From contig DLJQ01000022.1 of assembly GCA_002484335.1 (NCBI GenBank), positions 171,326 through 235,325 of the forward strand: DNA of 64,000 nt, written 5' to 3'. Positions 37,776-46,523 of this stretch are shown piece after piece. Within the stretch, counting starts at the first letter, position 1; each line of letters opens with the position of its first letter. Under the pieces are notes generated by a model. It saw only the letters and a program-made list of their open reading frames with translations. It ran no database searches and was not told the DNA's origin. The translations under genes and the position numbers were made by a program. This DNA comes from Flavobacteriales bacterium UBA7612 (GTDB lineage: Bacteria; Bacteroidota; Bacteroidia; Flavobacteriales; Weeksellaceae).

Positions 37776-38387
37776 TTATTTATGATAACTTACACCAGCA
37801 TTAATTTCTATATCTAGAACATTATTAGCTGGAGGGATTGGACAATTGTAATGTTTACTGTAAGCACAATATGGATTATATACTCTATTAAAATCTAAAA
37901 TAATTTCAGTTGATTTTTTACCTAAATCTTTTGTACTCAAATCTAAATATCGTCCTCCTCCATAGGATGTTACTCCATTTGTTTCGTCCATAAAAGGTAA
38001 AAATAAACTTTCTTTATATTTTTCCATAATTGGAGAAGATTGATAGACAGTTAACTTTTGTGGCTGACCATCAATTACAAAATCTACAGTTCCATATTCC
38101 TTGTAGTGCTTTATTTTTTTTGCAGATGTAGGAAATGGAATTACTTTTCCGTCTTTAATTGGAGTAAATTTAGCTTTGACTGTATATTTATCATTGATTG
38201 GAAAAAATGTGATTCCATGAAAGTTTGTTCTTTCTTCATCTACCAATGGTGTTGTATCAGGATTAGTATATGATTCTGCTAATTCTGTTTGATATTTTTC
38301 TATATCATCTTTATTTGATAAATGTTTTGCTGACTGACAACTAAATAAAGTAATTGTTGTCAAAATAAGATAAAATAATTTATTCAT
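37776..38387 (-). CDS. DUF1684 lipoprotein
   Basis: 203 residues. A lipoprotein leader ends FSCQS. The DUF1684 domain shows NFHGITFFPINDKYTVKAKF, then GGGRYLDLS and the closing LDFNRVYNPYCAYSKHYNCPIPPANN. Function is unknown. It sits between menC (1-base overlap) and menE (1-base gap) in what must be one transcript, although nothing in the family suggests a menaquinone role. Confidence 0.9.
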   Translation of the reverse strand: MNKLFYLILTTITLFSCQSAKHLSNKDDIEKYQTELAESYTNPDTTPLVDEERTNFHGITFFPINDKYTVKAKFTPIKDGKVIPFPTSAKKIKHYKEYGTVDFVIDGQPQKLTVYQSSPIMEKYKESLFLPFMDETNGVTSYGGGRYLDLSTKDLGKKSTEIILDFNRVYNPYCAYSKHYNCPIPPANNVLDIEINAGVSYHK

Positions 38388-39424
38388 TATGCTTTATTTC
38401 TATATAAAAACTCTCCTTTTAATTCTAAACGACTTAGGAAATTATTTGTAAATAAACCGCCTGTTCCCAAACCTTGTGGCATTTCTGGATATAAAATAGC
38501 AGTCCATTGTGCAATCGCATTCAATCCAACATTACTTTCCAAAGCAGAAGTAATCCAAAAAGGTATTTCGTAAGTATCTGCTGCATTTATCCATTCCAAT
38601 GAACCTCTAATTCCTCCAACCAAGCTTGGTTTTAGAATAATATATTGAGGTTTAATTTTTTCTAAAAGTTTAAATTTATCTTCTTCGTGTACAATACCAA
38701 TTAATTCTTCGTCCAGAGCAATTGGTGTTGGTGTAGCAGCACATAATTCTGAAATTTCTTCTATTTGACCAGCTTTTATTGGTTGTTCGATAGAATGAAT
38801 TTCCAAATCAGCCAATTGTTGTAAAACAACTTTTGCTTCTTCAAAAGAAAAGCCTCCATTAGCATCAACACGTAATTCTAATTCTTTTGCAGAAAATTCT
38901 TGTCGTAGTTGTTGTAATATTTTATGTTCATTTTCCCAATCAACTCCAATTTTTATCTTAATACATTTAAAACCTTTGGCTAATTTATCTTGAATTTGTT
39001 CTCTCATAAAATCTATAGAACCCATCCAGATTAATCCATTGGTTTGAATTCCTTTATCTCCGGTAGAAAAAGCTGATTCGTATAAATTTGGATTAAATTT
39101 ATCTGTATAATCATCATTATAACGATTGATAGACATGCTTTGGAATGCTTGTTCTAAACCAAACTGAATAGAAGGCCATTCACGTAATTGATTCCATAAA
39201 AGTTCAATTCCTAAATCAATATTTTCACAAGCCCATTGTAATTTTTGTTCATATTCTGGTCTATCATCAAAACTAAGACCTTCAAACAAACCACATTCTC
39301 CTAAATATTCTTTTCCCTCCTCTTCTATTGTTAATAAATAGGTCAATTTTTCAGTTAATATTCCTCGTGAAGTTCCACTTGGATTTTTAAATTTTAATCT
39401 ATATTGTTCAAAACTTGCTTTCAT
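38387..39424 (-). CDS. menC: o-Succinylbenzoate synthase
   Basis: Dehydrates SHCHC to o-succinylbenzoate in menaquinone synthesis. An enolase-superfamily enzyme of 345 residues. The catalytic lysines are in KCIKIKIG (KxK), the metal ligands Asp in LRVDANGGFS, Glu in SIEQPI and Asp/Glu in ALDEELIG, and the second Lys in YIILKPSLVGG. It is the first gene of menC-DUF1684-menE. Confidence 0.93.
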   Translation of the reverse strand: MKASFEQYRLKFKNPSGTSRGILTEKLTYLLTIEEEGKEYLGECGLFEGLSFDDRPEYEQKLQWACENIDLGIELLWNQLREWPSIQFGLEQAFQSMSINRYNDDYTDKFNPNLYESAFSTGDKGIQTNGLIWMGSIDFMREQIQDKLAKGFKCIKIKIGVDWENEHKILQQLRQEFSAKELELRVDANGGFSFEEAKVVLQQLADLEIHSIEQPIKAGQIEEISELCAATPTPIALDEELIGIVHEEDKFKLLEKIKPQYIILKPSLVGGIRGSLEWINAADTYEIPFWITSALESNVGLNAIAQWTAILYPEMPQGLGTGGLFTNNFLSRLELKGEFLYRNKA

Positions 39425-39547
39425 ATCCCAAATTTAGGAAATGATATTTAGTTATTAAATGATAAATGAAGTAAAAATATCTTGTAATACTAGAAAATAT
39501 TTAACTATATCAATTGTAATTGTTCAAACTATTTTTTTCTCGAATTT

Positions 39548-39657
39548 GCAATAGTGATTGACGCGGCATCCTTTTTTGATTGGTCATTGCATTTCGACTT
39601 TGCTCAATGACCAATCAAAAAAGATATAGCAGAAAGCACGGTGCGAAGCAATTGCTC
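39548..39657 (+). repeat. Dispersed repeat copy B
   Basis: Left arm GCAATA then GTGATTGACGCGGCATCC. The inner stem is a perfect 19 bp (39571-39589 with 39605-39623) closing a 15-base loop. Right arm: ATATAGCAGAAAGCACGG, TGCGAAGC, AATTGCTC. It lies in the 320-bp gap between the divergent menC and TauE genes, the only copy in a divergent promoter region. Confidence 0.85.
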
Positions 39658-39744
39658 AAAAAATAAACATAATTTTTAAAAAGTTTAGATAACTTGATTT
39701 ATAAATACCATTTTTGATTTATACATTTACTGAAATTTTATGAA

Positions 39745-40512
39745 TTGGAAATAGAAATTTTATTTTACCTATGTACAGCAGCTTTTTTTGCTGGTTTTAT
39801 AGATTCTATTGTTGGTGGAGGCGGATTGATACAAACACCTTTATCTCTTGCTTTTTTACCAAATTTACCTGCTTCAACAGTTATAGGTACTTTAAAAATT
39901 CCGGCATTTAGTGGAACAGCAACAGCAACAATTCAATACTTAAAGAAGGTAAAAATAGATTGGAAGTTATTTTGTTATATGGCTTTCTTTTCATTTATTT
40001 CGGCTTTCTTGGGTTCTCAATTACTAACTGTGGTTAGCAATGATTTCATAAAACCTTTACTTCTTGTAATTTTGATATTATTAGCTATTTACACGATATT
40101 CAAAAAAGATTTTGGTCAAGCAAAAGAACGTAAACTATCTCCAAAAACAGTCATAATAAATGGTTGTATCGTTAGTATAATTGTTGGATTTTATGATGGT
40201 TTTATCGGTCCTGGGACTGGAACATTTTTTATTTTAGGATTTATCACATTGTTAGGAATGGATTTTCTAAAAGCAAGTACAAATGCCAAATTAATAAACC
40301 TTGCTACCAATTTTGGTTCTATTTGTTTATTTTTAATAAAAGGACAAATTATATGGAAGATAGCATTACCAATGGCTATTTGTAACGCCTTAGGAGGATT
40401 TGTTGGTGCAAAACTAGCAATAAATAAAGGAAATAAATTTATTCGTATCATCTTTATCTTGGTTATCCTATTATCTATTTGTAGATTTGGTTACGAAGTT
40501 ATTTTCAATTAG
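39745..40512 (+). CDS. TauE/SafE family anion exporter
   Basis: A 255-residue membrane protein with about eight helices. The duplicated family motif is seen as AGFIDSIVGGGGLIQTPL near the N-terminus and GFYDGFIGPGTGTFFILGF at mid-protein. Members export sulfite, sulfonates or similar organic anions. The start is a TTG at 39745, because the nearby ATG (39740) is out of frame and ends after four codons. It abuts the next gene with no gap. Confidence 0.92.
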   Translation: MEIEILFYLCTAAFFAGFIDSIVGGGGLIQTPLSLAFLPNLPASTVIGTLKIPAFSGTATATIQYLKKVKIDWKLFCYMAFFSFISAFLGSQLLTVVSNDFIKPLLLVILILLAIYTIFKKDFGQAKERKLSPKTVIINGCIVSIIVGFYDGFIGPGTGTFFILGFITLLGMDFLKASTNAKLINLATNFGSICLFLIKGQIIWKIALPMAICNALGGFVGAKLAINKGNKFIRIIFILVILLSICRFGYEVIFN

Positions 40513-41301
40513 ATGAGAGTTATATATACCATTCTATTTTTATCGATATACTCAATTTGTTTTTCACAAAATTTTGAGTTAAAAGATTCTATTATCATTA
40601 ATAATCAAACTGTAAAAACAGTAGATACTGATTTAAATAATTCTATTTACCTTATATCTGATTCTAAAATAGAAAAAAGATTTACAACTGATAAACAAAA
40701 TAGAATTGTAGATCTTAAAAATATTCTGTTGACAGTAGACACAAGTAATCCATTGCGTTTATATGCGTATACAAATTTCAATCGATTAAATATTCTTGAT
40801 GAAAACTTAAGCCCAATACAAGATCCTATCAAATTTAATACAAGTGATTATTTACCAATTGCCCTACGAGTTGTAGACAATCAATTTTGTTGGTTTTATG
40901 ATATGATCGAAAATAAACTGGTACAATATAATTATCAGATGCAAAAACCTATTTTAACGTCCAAACAAATTTATCTTAAAAATGATGACCAATCGATTGA
41001 GAAAATTCATAGTTATCGAAATCTTATCTATCTAAAAAGTCAAAATACAATCTATGTTTACGACGATTATGCAAACTTTAAATATGCTGTAGAACTAAAT
41101 ACCAATAACAATCCTTATTATTTTTATAAAGACTCTATTTTTTATATTGATAACAATCGATTAATTAATAAAAATATTACCACAAAAGTTTCTACATCTT
41201 ATTTAGATGTAAAAAATACCAAAAGTATTGCTTTTAATGAAAGTAATTTTTATCATTTTAACGGTTCAGTTCTTAATATTTATTCAATTAAATATCCTTA
41301 A
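40513..41301 (+). CDS. Secreted protein of unknown function, beta-rich
   Basis: 262 residues. A signal peptide ends SICFSQ. The mature part is a run of short beta strands with repeating tyrosine and aspartate patterns (NFRLNILDE-like, YNYQMQKPI, NTIYVYDDY), suggesting a beta-propeller with about 5-6 blades. No catalytic motif. It starts immediately after the TauE stop, so they share a transcript. I do not recognise a family. Confidence 0.75.
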   Translation: MRVIYTILFLSIYSICFSQNFELKDSIIINNQTVKTVDTDLNNSIYLISDSKIEKRFTTDKQNRIVDLKNILLTVDTSNPLRLYAYTNFNRLNILDENLSPIQDPIKFNTSDYLPIALRVVDNQFCWFYDMIENKLVQYNYQMQKPILTSKQIYLKNDDQSIEKIHSYRNLIYLKSQNTIYVYDDYANFKYAVELNTNNNPYYFYKDSIFYIDNNRLINKNITTKVSTSYLDVKNTKSIAFNESNFYHFNGSVLNIYSIKYP

Positions 41302-41454
41302 AAAAACATTTTTAATCAAACAAAACTAAATCTTGTAATAAAAAAAATAAACTCAAATAAATAAAAATTAGTTTTTTATTCTGAAAAATTTAAGAAATAT
41401 TAAGTAATTATTTTTTTGTAAAAAAAGATTTTTCTATGAGTTTACTCAAGAGAT

Positions 41455-41486
41455 TTTGTTTTCAGATTTTAGGTTTAGTATATTTG
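41455..41486 (+). promoter_or_regulatory. Promoter of the deoxynucleoside kinase gene
   Basis: TTTG (41455-41458) and TATATTTG (41479-41486) with a 20-bp spacer. The ATG follows 22 bp later. Confidence 0.7.
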
Positions 41487-41508
41487 CAAACGTTAAAAAA
41501 ATTGTAAA

Positions 41509-42123
41509 ATGCATATCGCCATAGCAGGAAATATTGGAGCAGGAAAAACCACTCTAACAAAGCTTTTAGCAAAACAATATAATTGGACAGCTCAATTTGA
41601 AGATGTAGAAATGAACCCTTATTTGGATGATTTCTATAATGATATGGAAAAATGGGCTTTCAATCTTCAAATATATTTTTTAGGGAGTCGTTTTAATCAA
41701 GTAAAAGAAATTAGAGAAAGTGGTAAAGATATTATTCAAGATCGTACCATATATGAAGATGCTCATATTTTCGCTAGTAATTTAAATGATATGGGATTAT
41801 TATCTACACGTGATTACAACAACTATCTTCGTGTTTTTAATTTAATGACTGGTTTTGTAGAATCTCCAGATTTATTAATTTACTTAAAAGCTTCTATTCC
41901 TACTTTAGTTGCTCAAATACAAAAAAGAGGAAGAGATTATGAAAACTCTATCAGTATTGATTATTTAAGTCGATTAAATGAAAAATATGATAAATGGATC
42001 TCTAATTATAAAGAAGGAAAAGTATTAGTTATTGATGTAGATAACTTAGATTTTGTAGAAAATAAAGAAGATTTAGGTTTTATTTTTGATAAAATTGAAG
42101 GTGAAATCAATGGTCTTTTTTAA
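41509..42123 (+). CDS. Deoxynucleoside kinase
   Basis: A 204-residue salvage enzyme of the dNK/dGK family. The P-loop is AIAGNIGAGKTTLTKLL, followed by QFEDVEMNPYLDDFY. The DRT/Y motif IIQDRTIYEDAHIFA contains the catalytic Glu/Asp-Arg. The lid has RGRDYENSISIDYLSRLNEKYDKW. Nucleoside specificity is not readable. A strong terminator follows. Confidence 0.93.
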   Translation: MHIAIAGNIGAGKTTLTKLLAKQYNWTAQFEDVEMNPYLDDFYNDMEKWAFNLQIYFLGSRFNQVKEIRESGKDIIQDRTIYEDAHIFASNLNDMGLLSTRDYNNYLRVFNLMTGFVESPDLLIYLKASIPTLVAQIQKRGRDYENSISIDYLSRLNEKYDKWISNYKEGKVLVIDVDNLDFVENKEDLGFIFDKIEGEINGLF

Positions 42124-42146
42124 TTGAAAAATATAGTACGTTATAG

Positions 42147-42178
42147 GGCTTGATTTTTTCGAATCAAGCCATTTTTTT
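42147..42178 (+). terminator. Intrinsic terminator directly before the DMT gene
   Basis: A 9-bp stem (42147-42155 with 42162-42170) with a TTTTCG loop and T7 (42172-42178). The ATG of the next gene lies only 10 bp further on. Confidence 0.88.
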
Positions 42179-42188
42179 GAAAAAAATT

Positions 42189-43145
42189 ATGGAAAATAAA
42201 AATATTTTAAAGGGAGTTTTATTTGTTGCAATGGGTGCAAGCTTCTATGGAATGTTAGCCACTTTTGTTAAAGTAGCCTACGAACAAGGTTATACAACAG
42301 CAGAAGTTACAACGTCTCAATTTGTTTTAGGAATTATAATTCTTGGAATTGTAAATCTTATTATGAAAAGTCAAATGACATTACCGAAAGTAGAAAAAAA
42401 AGATAAAAGAAAATTAATGATTGCTGGAACATCATTAGGTTTCACTAGTTTATTTTACTACTTATCTGTACAATATATAAATGTCTCTATTGCAATAGTA
42501 TTACTAATGCAAACTGTTTGGATCAGTATTCTTGTAGAAGCTATATTAGCTAAACAATTTCCATCTGCAAAAAAAATAATTGCTGTTATTTTAGTTTTAT
42601 TTGGAACCATTTTAGCAACAAACTTAGTGAATCAAGAAGTTGAATTAAATCCTAAAGGAATTTTTTGGGGATTTCTAGCTGCATGTTCCTTTACAACTAC
42701 AATGTTTACATCAAATAGTATGGCGAATTATTTACCTCCTTACAAAAAAAGTTTATGGATGCTTTATGGTGGATCTTTTGTAATCGTTATATTTTTAATA
42801 TTTAGTCAAATTGGTCCATACTATTCAGAAAATTTATTAAATTTTTATAAAAATGTATCCAATGATACCGCAAGTATTCATCCATTTAATTTTAGTATTT
42901 TTACTAATTGGGGTATATTTTTAGCAGTTTTTGGAACTGTGTTACCTCCTATTTTATTAAATAAAGGATTTCCTCACACAGGTTTAGGTTTAGGAAGTAT
43001 CGTTTCATCATTAGAGTTACCTGTTTCTGTAACAATGGCATTTATTGTATTACAAGAAAAAGTGCTACCAATACAATGGACTGGTATAGCAATTATAATA
43101 TTTGCTATTATTCTTTCAAATTTAAATTTTAAGAAAAGTAAATAA
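42189..43145 (+). CDS. EamA/DMT family metabolite exporter
   Basis: A 318-residue inner-membrane protein from the ATG at 42189; an upstream frame start at 42150 lies in the terminator hairpin. Ten hydrophobic helices in two EamA halves are seen, e.g. LFVAMGASFYGMLATFVKVAY and GFPHTGLGLGSIVSSLELPVSVTMAF. The substrate is unknown. A hairpin terminator follows. Confidence 0.9.
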   Translation: MENKNILKGVLFVAMGASFYGMLATFVKVAYEQGYTTAEVTTSQFVLGIIILGIVNLIMKSQMTLPKVEKKDKRKLMIAGTSLGFTSLFYYLSVQYINVSIAIVLLMQTVWISILVEAILAKQFPSAKKIIAVILVLFGTILATNLVNQEVELNPKGIFWGFLAACSFTTTMFTSNSMANYLPPYKKSLWMLYGGSFVIVIFLIFSQIGPYYSENLLNFYKNVSNDTASIHPFNFSIFTNWGIFLAVFGTVLPPILLNKGFPHTGLGLGSIVSSLELPVSVTMAFIVLQEKVLPIQWTGIAIIIFAIILSNLNFKKSK

Positions 43146-43155
43146 AACTAAAAAC

Positions 43156-43179
43156 GCTCATTTAATTTTTTAAATGAGC
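43156..43179 (+). terminator. Intrinsic terminator of the DMT gene
   Basis: A 10-bp perfect stem (43156-43165 with 43170-43179) with a 4-T loop, followed by TTTTT. Confidence 0.85.
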
Positions 43180-43193
43180 ATTTTTAGTTTATA

Positions 43194-43317
43194 TTATTGA
43201 TGTTGAATCAAATGTAACGTAAAATTTAACTGAGTATCTTTCTGATTTATATAATCATTGTAAGATTGAAAAACATTATAATCTGGTATAATACCCGTTC
43301 TAGAAAAAACATAAACA
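43194..43317 (-). pseudogene. Remnant of an S41-family C-terminal processing peptidase
   Basis: The minus strand reads, in one frame, FSRTGIIPDYNVFQSYNDY followed by INQKDTQLNFTLHLIQHQ and a stop at 43194-43196. This resembles the C-terminal end of S41 peptidases, where (R/D)G(I/V).PDY.V leads to a final D..L.F.L.LI helix. An in-frame stop lies just upstream (near 43318), and nothing upstream encodes the protease core. Probably the tail of a deleted gene; the family match is from memory and short. Confidence 0.5.
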
Positions 43318-43373
43318 ATTATACTTCATAAACTTTATTGTTTATATCAAATATACAAATTACTATATAACAC

Positions 43374-43409
43374 AAAAAAAACGTTCGAAATTATTAATAA
43401 TTTCGAACG
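43374..43409 (-). terminator. Terminator overlapping the 3' end of the first DUF5715 gene
   Basis: On the minus strand a perfect 28-bp palindrome (43382-43409) is followed by eight T. Its first arm encodes the last residues (V-R-N-Y and the stop) of the DUF5715 gene. Confidence 0.85.
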
Positions 43410-43975
43410 ACTATATGAAAACATCTTATTTTAGATTCTTTTACATAATATATTTTACCAGTTTTAACATAAGTCTGTAAAACTTTTTCTAAAGCCTTTT
43501 CCAATTTAGCATCTGGTCTTATTTTATGATTAAAACGAACATAAGAAATATCAAATGCTGAACCAAAATTGTGAGAACTATCATTTGATGAAGCGTTAGA
43601 ATTAATTCCTCTTAACCTGTTCTGATCATGCAAAGTACGAGTTAAAGAAGTAACTACAAAAAAATTTTGTCCTGTTGATTTAACAAAATCTCTAGCTATA
43701 TTTCTTAATACATCTCTACCTTTTGGTACAAGATAAGAGTGACTATGTGTTAAATTTCCTAATCTCCAACCATAACCACGCTGTTGTATTTTCACTAGAT
43801 TTCCTTTACTAACATATCTATTAAGTTGTTTATCAGTTCTTATTAATTCAATTTTATGAGATTTAGCCGCATTGAGATGTTGAATATACTCTTTAGAAGG
43901 TTCTATAACAACCCGCTTTTGCGCTAAAACACTAAATGAAAAACTAAATAAAAATAAACCAATAATAAACCTCAT
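43394..43975 (-). CDS. DUF5715 (M15-like peptidase fold) protein, paralogue 1
   Basis: 193 residues. A signal peptide ends SVLAQ. The core has VTSLTRTLHDQNRLRGINSN, then SSHNFGSAFDISYVRF and CFHIVVRNY. The His/Asp in SHNFGSAFDIS and the last His match the zinc ligands of M15 D-Ala-D-Ala carboxypeptidases, so a cell-wall peptidase is plausible. A close paralogue lies 44 bp upstream on the same strand. Confidence 0.85.
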   Translation of the reverse strand: MRFIIGLFLFSFSFSVLAQKRVVIEPSKEYIQHLNAAKSHKIELIRTDKQLNRYVSKGNLVKIQQRGYGWRLGNLTHSHSYLVPKGRDVLRNIARDFVKSTGQNFFVVTSLTRTLHDQNRLRGINSNASSNDSSHNFGSAFDISYVRFNHKIRPDAKLEKALEKVLQTYVKTGKIYYVKESKIRCFHIVVRNY

Positions 43976-44019
43976 AAACTATATATTCTCTACAAAAATA
44001 GAAAAAGATTTATTAATTC

Positions 44020-44664
44020 TTACATTGTTGTAGAGCTTGATTGATTAGGATTACGAACTGTTACATGAAAACAATGCTGTCTATATTCTTTTATATAATA
44101 AATTTCACCATTATCTTGCATTTTTTTCAGTATAACTTCTAAGTTATCTCGATTTGTTTTACTGTACGTATACTTATCATTAAATTTAGTATAAGATAAA
44201 TCAAAAGCTGCCCCATAATTATGAGCACTATCACCTTTTGCTGCATTACTATTAACACGACGTAAACTAGATTGACTTTCTTCTGATCGAGTTAATGAAG
44301 TTACTGTAATTGTTGCATTATTTTCTTCTAAAAACTTTTTTGAAATTTTTTCTAAAATAGATTTAGCTTTAGGATTTAAAAAAGCCTTACTATGTGTTAA
44401 TTTATCAATTTTATAACCATTTCCTTCTTCAGGTACTGCGATTAATTTTTTCATAATAACAAAACCTTCTATTTCATCAAAATTTTCCACTGGAGGCATT
44501 TCAAAAGATTTTGCTGCGATTAAATGATCGCTATATGTAACACTTTTTGCTACAACTGCTGACGAAGAACTAGCTTCATTTTCAGCTAAAAGATAACTTT
44601 CTTGGCTTTGTGCTGACACAAATATTCCGCAACAAAAACAAGAAAGTGCAATTAATTTTTTCAT
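44020..44664 (-). CDS. DUF5715 (M15-like peptidase fold) protein, paralogue 2
   Basis: 214 residues. A signal peptide ends SAQSQE. It has the same motifs as its neighbour: VTSLTRSEESQSSLRRVNSN, then SAHNYGAAFDLSYTKF and CFHVTVRNPN. It has an additional N-terminal Ala/Ser-rich stretch and a short Ser/Thr tail (NQSSSTTM). The two are clearly a tandem duplication that has diverged considerably. Probably periplasmic zinc peptidases acting on peptidoglycan stems. Confidence 0.85.
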   Translation of the reverse strand: MKKLIALSCFCCGIFVSAQSQESYLLAENEASSSSAVVAKSVTYSDHLIAAKSFEMPPVENFDEIEGFVIMKKLIAVPEEGNGYKIDKLTHSKAFLNPKAKSILEKISKKFLEENNATITVTSLTRSEESQSSLRRVNSNAAKGDSAHNYGAAFDLSYTKFNDKYTYSKTNRDNLEVILKKMQDNGEIYYIKEYRQHCFHVTVRNPNQSSSTTM

Positions 44665-44928
44665 TTAATAAATATTTACTACATCACAAAAGTAAAAGAT
44701 ACGATTTGATAAGAAGTTGTTAAAATATATAATATTTATATAAAAATGTTTAAAATTTTCTTAAAAAACAAATTTAACATGTAAATAATGTAGCATTTTA
44801 GTGCTTTTTATAATAAATGAAAATAACAAACTCATTTCTAAAAATATTACAAAACCGTTTCTTACATTCCATCATCTTGTTTTTATTCCTTATTTTTGTA
44901 CTTTATATTTATTGATACTATATATTAA

Positions 44929-45804
44929 ATGGCAAAAGTAAAAGTTGGTTTAGTACAAATGACTTGTACAAAAGACAAACAAGAAAATTTGAATAAAGCA
45001 ATAGAGCAAGTAAAAATTGCTGCTGCTAAAGGTGCACAGATCGTATGTTTACAAGAATTATTTACATCTCTTTATTTTTGTGATGTAGAAGACTATGATA
45101 ATTTTGATTTAGCAGAAGCTATTCCTGGTCCATCTACGGATATTTTATCTGAAGTAGCAAAAGAATTAGGAGTTGTAATTATCGCATCATTGTTTGAAAA
45201 AAGAACTCAAGGTTTATACCATAATACAACTGCTATTTTAGATGCAGATGGAACTTATTTAGGGAAATACCGTAAAATGCATATTCCTGATGATCCAGCT
45301 TTTTATGAAAAATTTTATTTCACTCCAGGAGATTTAGGTTATAAAGTTTTTGAAACTAAATTTGGAAAAATTGGTGTTTTAATTTGTTGGGATCAATGGT
45401 ATCCTGAAGCTTCTCGTATCACAGCATTAATGGGTGCTGATATTTTATTTTATCCTACAGCCATTGGTTGGGACACAACACAAGATGAAGAAACAAACAA
45501 AGACCAATACAATGCTTGGCAAACTATACAACGTTCTCATGCTGTTGCAAATGGTGTTCCTGTTGTATCTGTAAATCGTTGTGGTTTCGAACAAGATGGT
45601 GCTATGAAATTTTGGGGAGGTTCTTTTGCAACAAATGCACAAGGTCGCCTTTTGTATTTAGCTTCACATGAAAATGAAGAAACTGAAGTTATAGAATTAG
45701 ATCTTAACGAATCTGACTATTTCAGAAAACATTGGCCTTTTTTACGTGACCGTAGAATTGATTCTTACCAACCAATTACAAAGCGTTTTATAGATGAAGA
45801 TTAA
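44929..45804 (+). CDS. aguB: N-carbamoylputrescine amidase
   Basis: Hydrolyses N-carbamoylputrescine to putrescine. A nitrilase-superfamily enzyme of 291 residues. The catalytic Glu is in CLQELFTSLYF, Lys in GKYRKMHIPDD and Cys in GVLICWDQWYPEA. The N-terminal VKVGLVQMTCTKDKQENLNKA is typical of AguB. aguA two genes on confirms the pathway. A possible -7 box TATTTTTG lies at 44891-44898. Its last 11 bases overlap the metallo-beta-lactamase gene. Confidence 0.95.
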   Translation: MAKVKVGLVQMTCTKDKQENLNKAIEQVKIAAAKGAQIVCLQELFTSLYFCDVEDYDNFDLAEAIPGPSTDILSEVAKELGVVIIASLFEKRTQGLYHNTTAILDADGTYLGKYRKMHIPDDPAFYEKFYFTPGDLGYKVFETKFGKIGVLICWDQWYPEASRITALMGADILFYPTAIGWDTTQDEETNKDQYNAWQTIQRSHAVANGVPVVSVNRCGFEQDGAMKFWGGSFATNAQGRLLYLASHENEETEVIELDLNESDYFRKHWPFLRDRRIDSYQPITKRFIDED

Positions 45805-46522
45805 TCAATATCTAAAAAAAATTACTATTGGTTTTTCTTTATTTTCAGGAACTGTTTTAATGGCTCAAGAAAAACCTTTAATTATTCAAGAAGTAAATCC
45901 TCATCTTTATGTTCATACAACATATAACATTTTCAATGGAAAAAATTTTTCAGCCAATGGAATGTATTTAATAACAAAAGATGGTGTTATTCTTTTTGAT
46001 ACACCATGGGATAAAACTCAATATCAAACAATACTAGATACGATTCAAGAACGTCATCATTTACCTGTGATTGCCGTTTTTGCAACTCATTCTCATGAAG
46101 ATCGTTCAGGAGGATTTGATTATTATAATCAAATGGGAATACCTACCTATGCTACTAAGCAAACGAATGAAATTTTAAGAAAAAATAATCAAGCGACTTC
46201 TACCAATGAAATTGTATTAGGAAAAACATATCGTTTTGGAGGAGAAAAATTCATTGTAGAATATTTTGGAGAAGGACATACTATAGATAATACTGTCGTT
46301 TGGTTCCCTAAATATAAAATTCTTGATGGTGGATGCTTAGTTAAAAGTGCTGAAGCTAAAAATTTAGGTAATATTGCAGATGCAAACGTTGAAGCATGGC
46401 CAATTACTATAAATAAATTAAGAGAAAAGCATTCTAAGATTATACAAGTTGTTCCTGGTCATGATAATTGGAATTTGAATGGTCATTTAGAAAATACAAC
46501 TAAACTTTTAAATAAAAATTAA
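45794..46522 (+). CDS. Subclass B1 metallo-beta-lactamase (EBR/IND-like)
   Basis: A zinc hydrolase expected to open beta-lactams including carbapenems in the periplasm. 242 residues with a signal peptide ending VLMAQ. All B1 ligands are present: His99, His101 and Asp103 in THSHEDRSGG, His162 in GEGHTIDN, Cys181 in LDGGCLVKSAEAK and His223 in VPGHDNW. The GGCLVKS and WFPKYKIL segments resemble the chromosomal enzymes of Empedobacter and Chryseobacterium. It starts 11 bases inside aguB and ends one base before aguA, so it must be made from the agu transcript. Confidence 0.93.
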   Translation: MKINQYLKKITIGFSLFSGTVLMAQEKPLIIQEVNPHLYVHTTYNIFNGKNFSANGMYLITKDGVILFDTPWDKTQYQTILDTIQERHHLPVIAVFATHSHEDRSGGFDYYNQMGIPTYATKQTNEILRKNNQATSTNEIVLGKTYRFGGEKFIVEYFGEGHTIDNTVVWFPKYKILDGGCLVKSAEAKNLGNIADANVEAWPITINKLREKHSKIIQVVPGHDNWNLNGHLENTTKLLNKN

Positions 46523-46523
46523 A

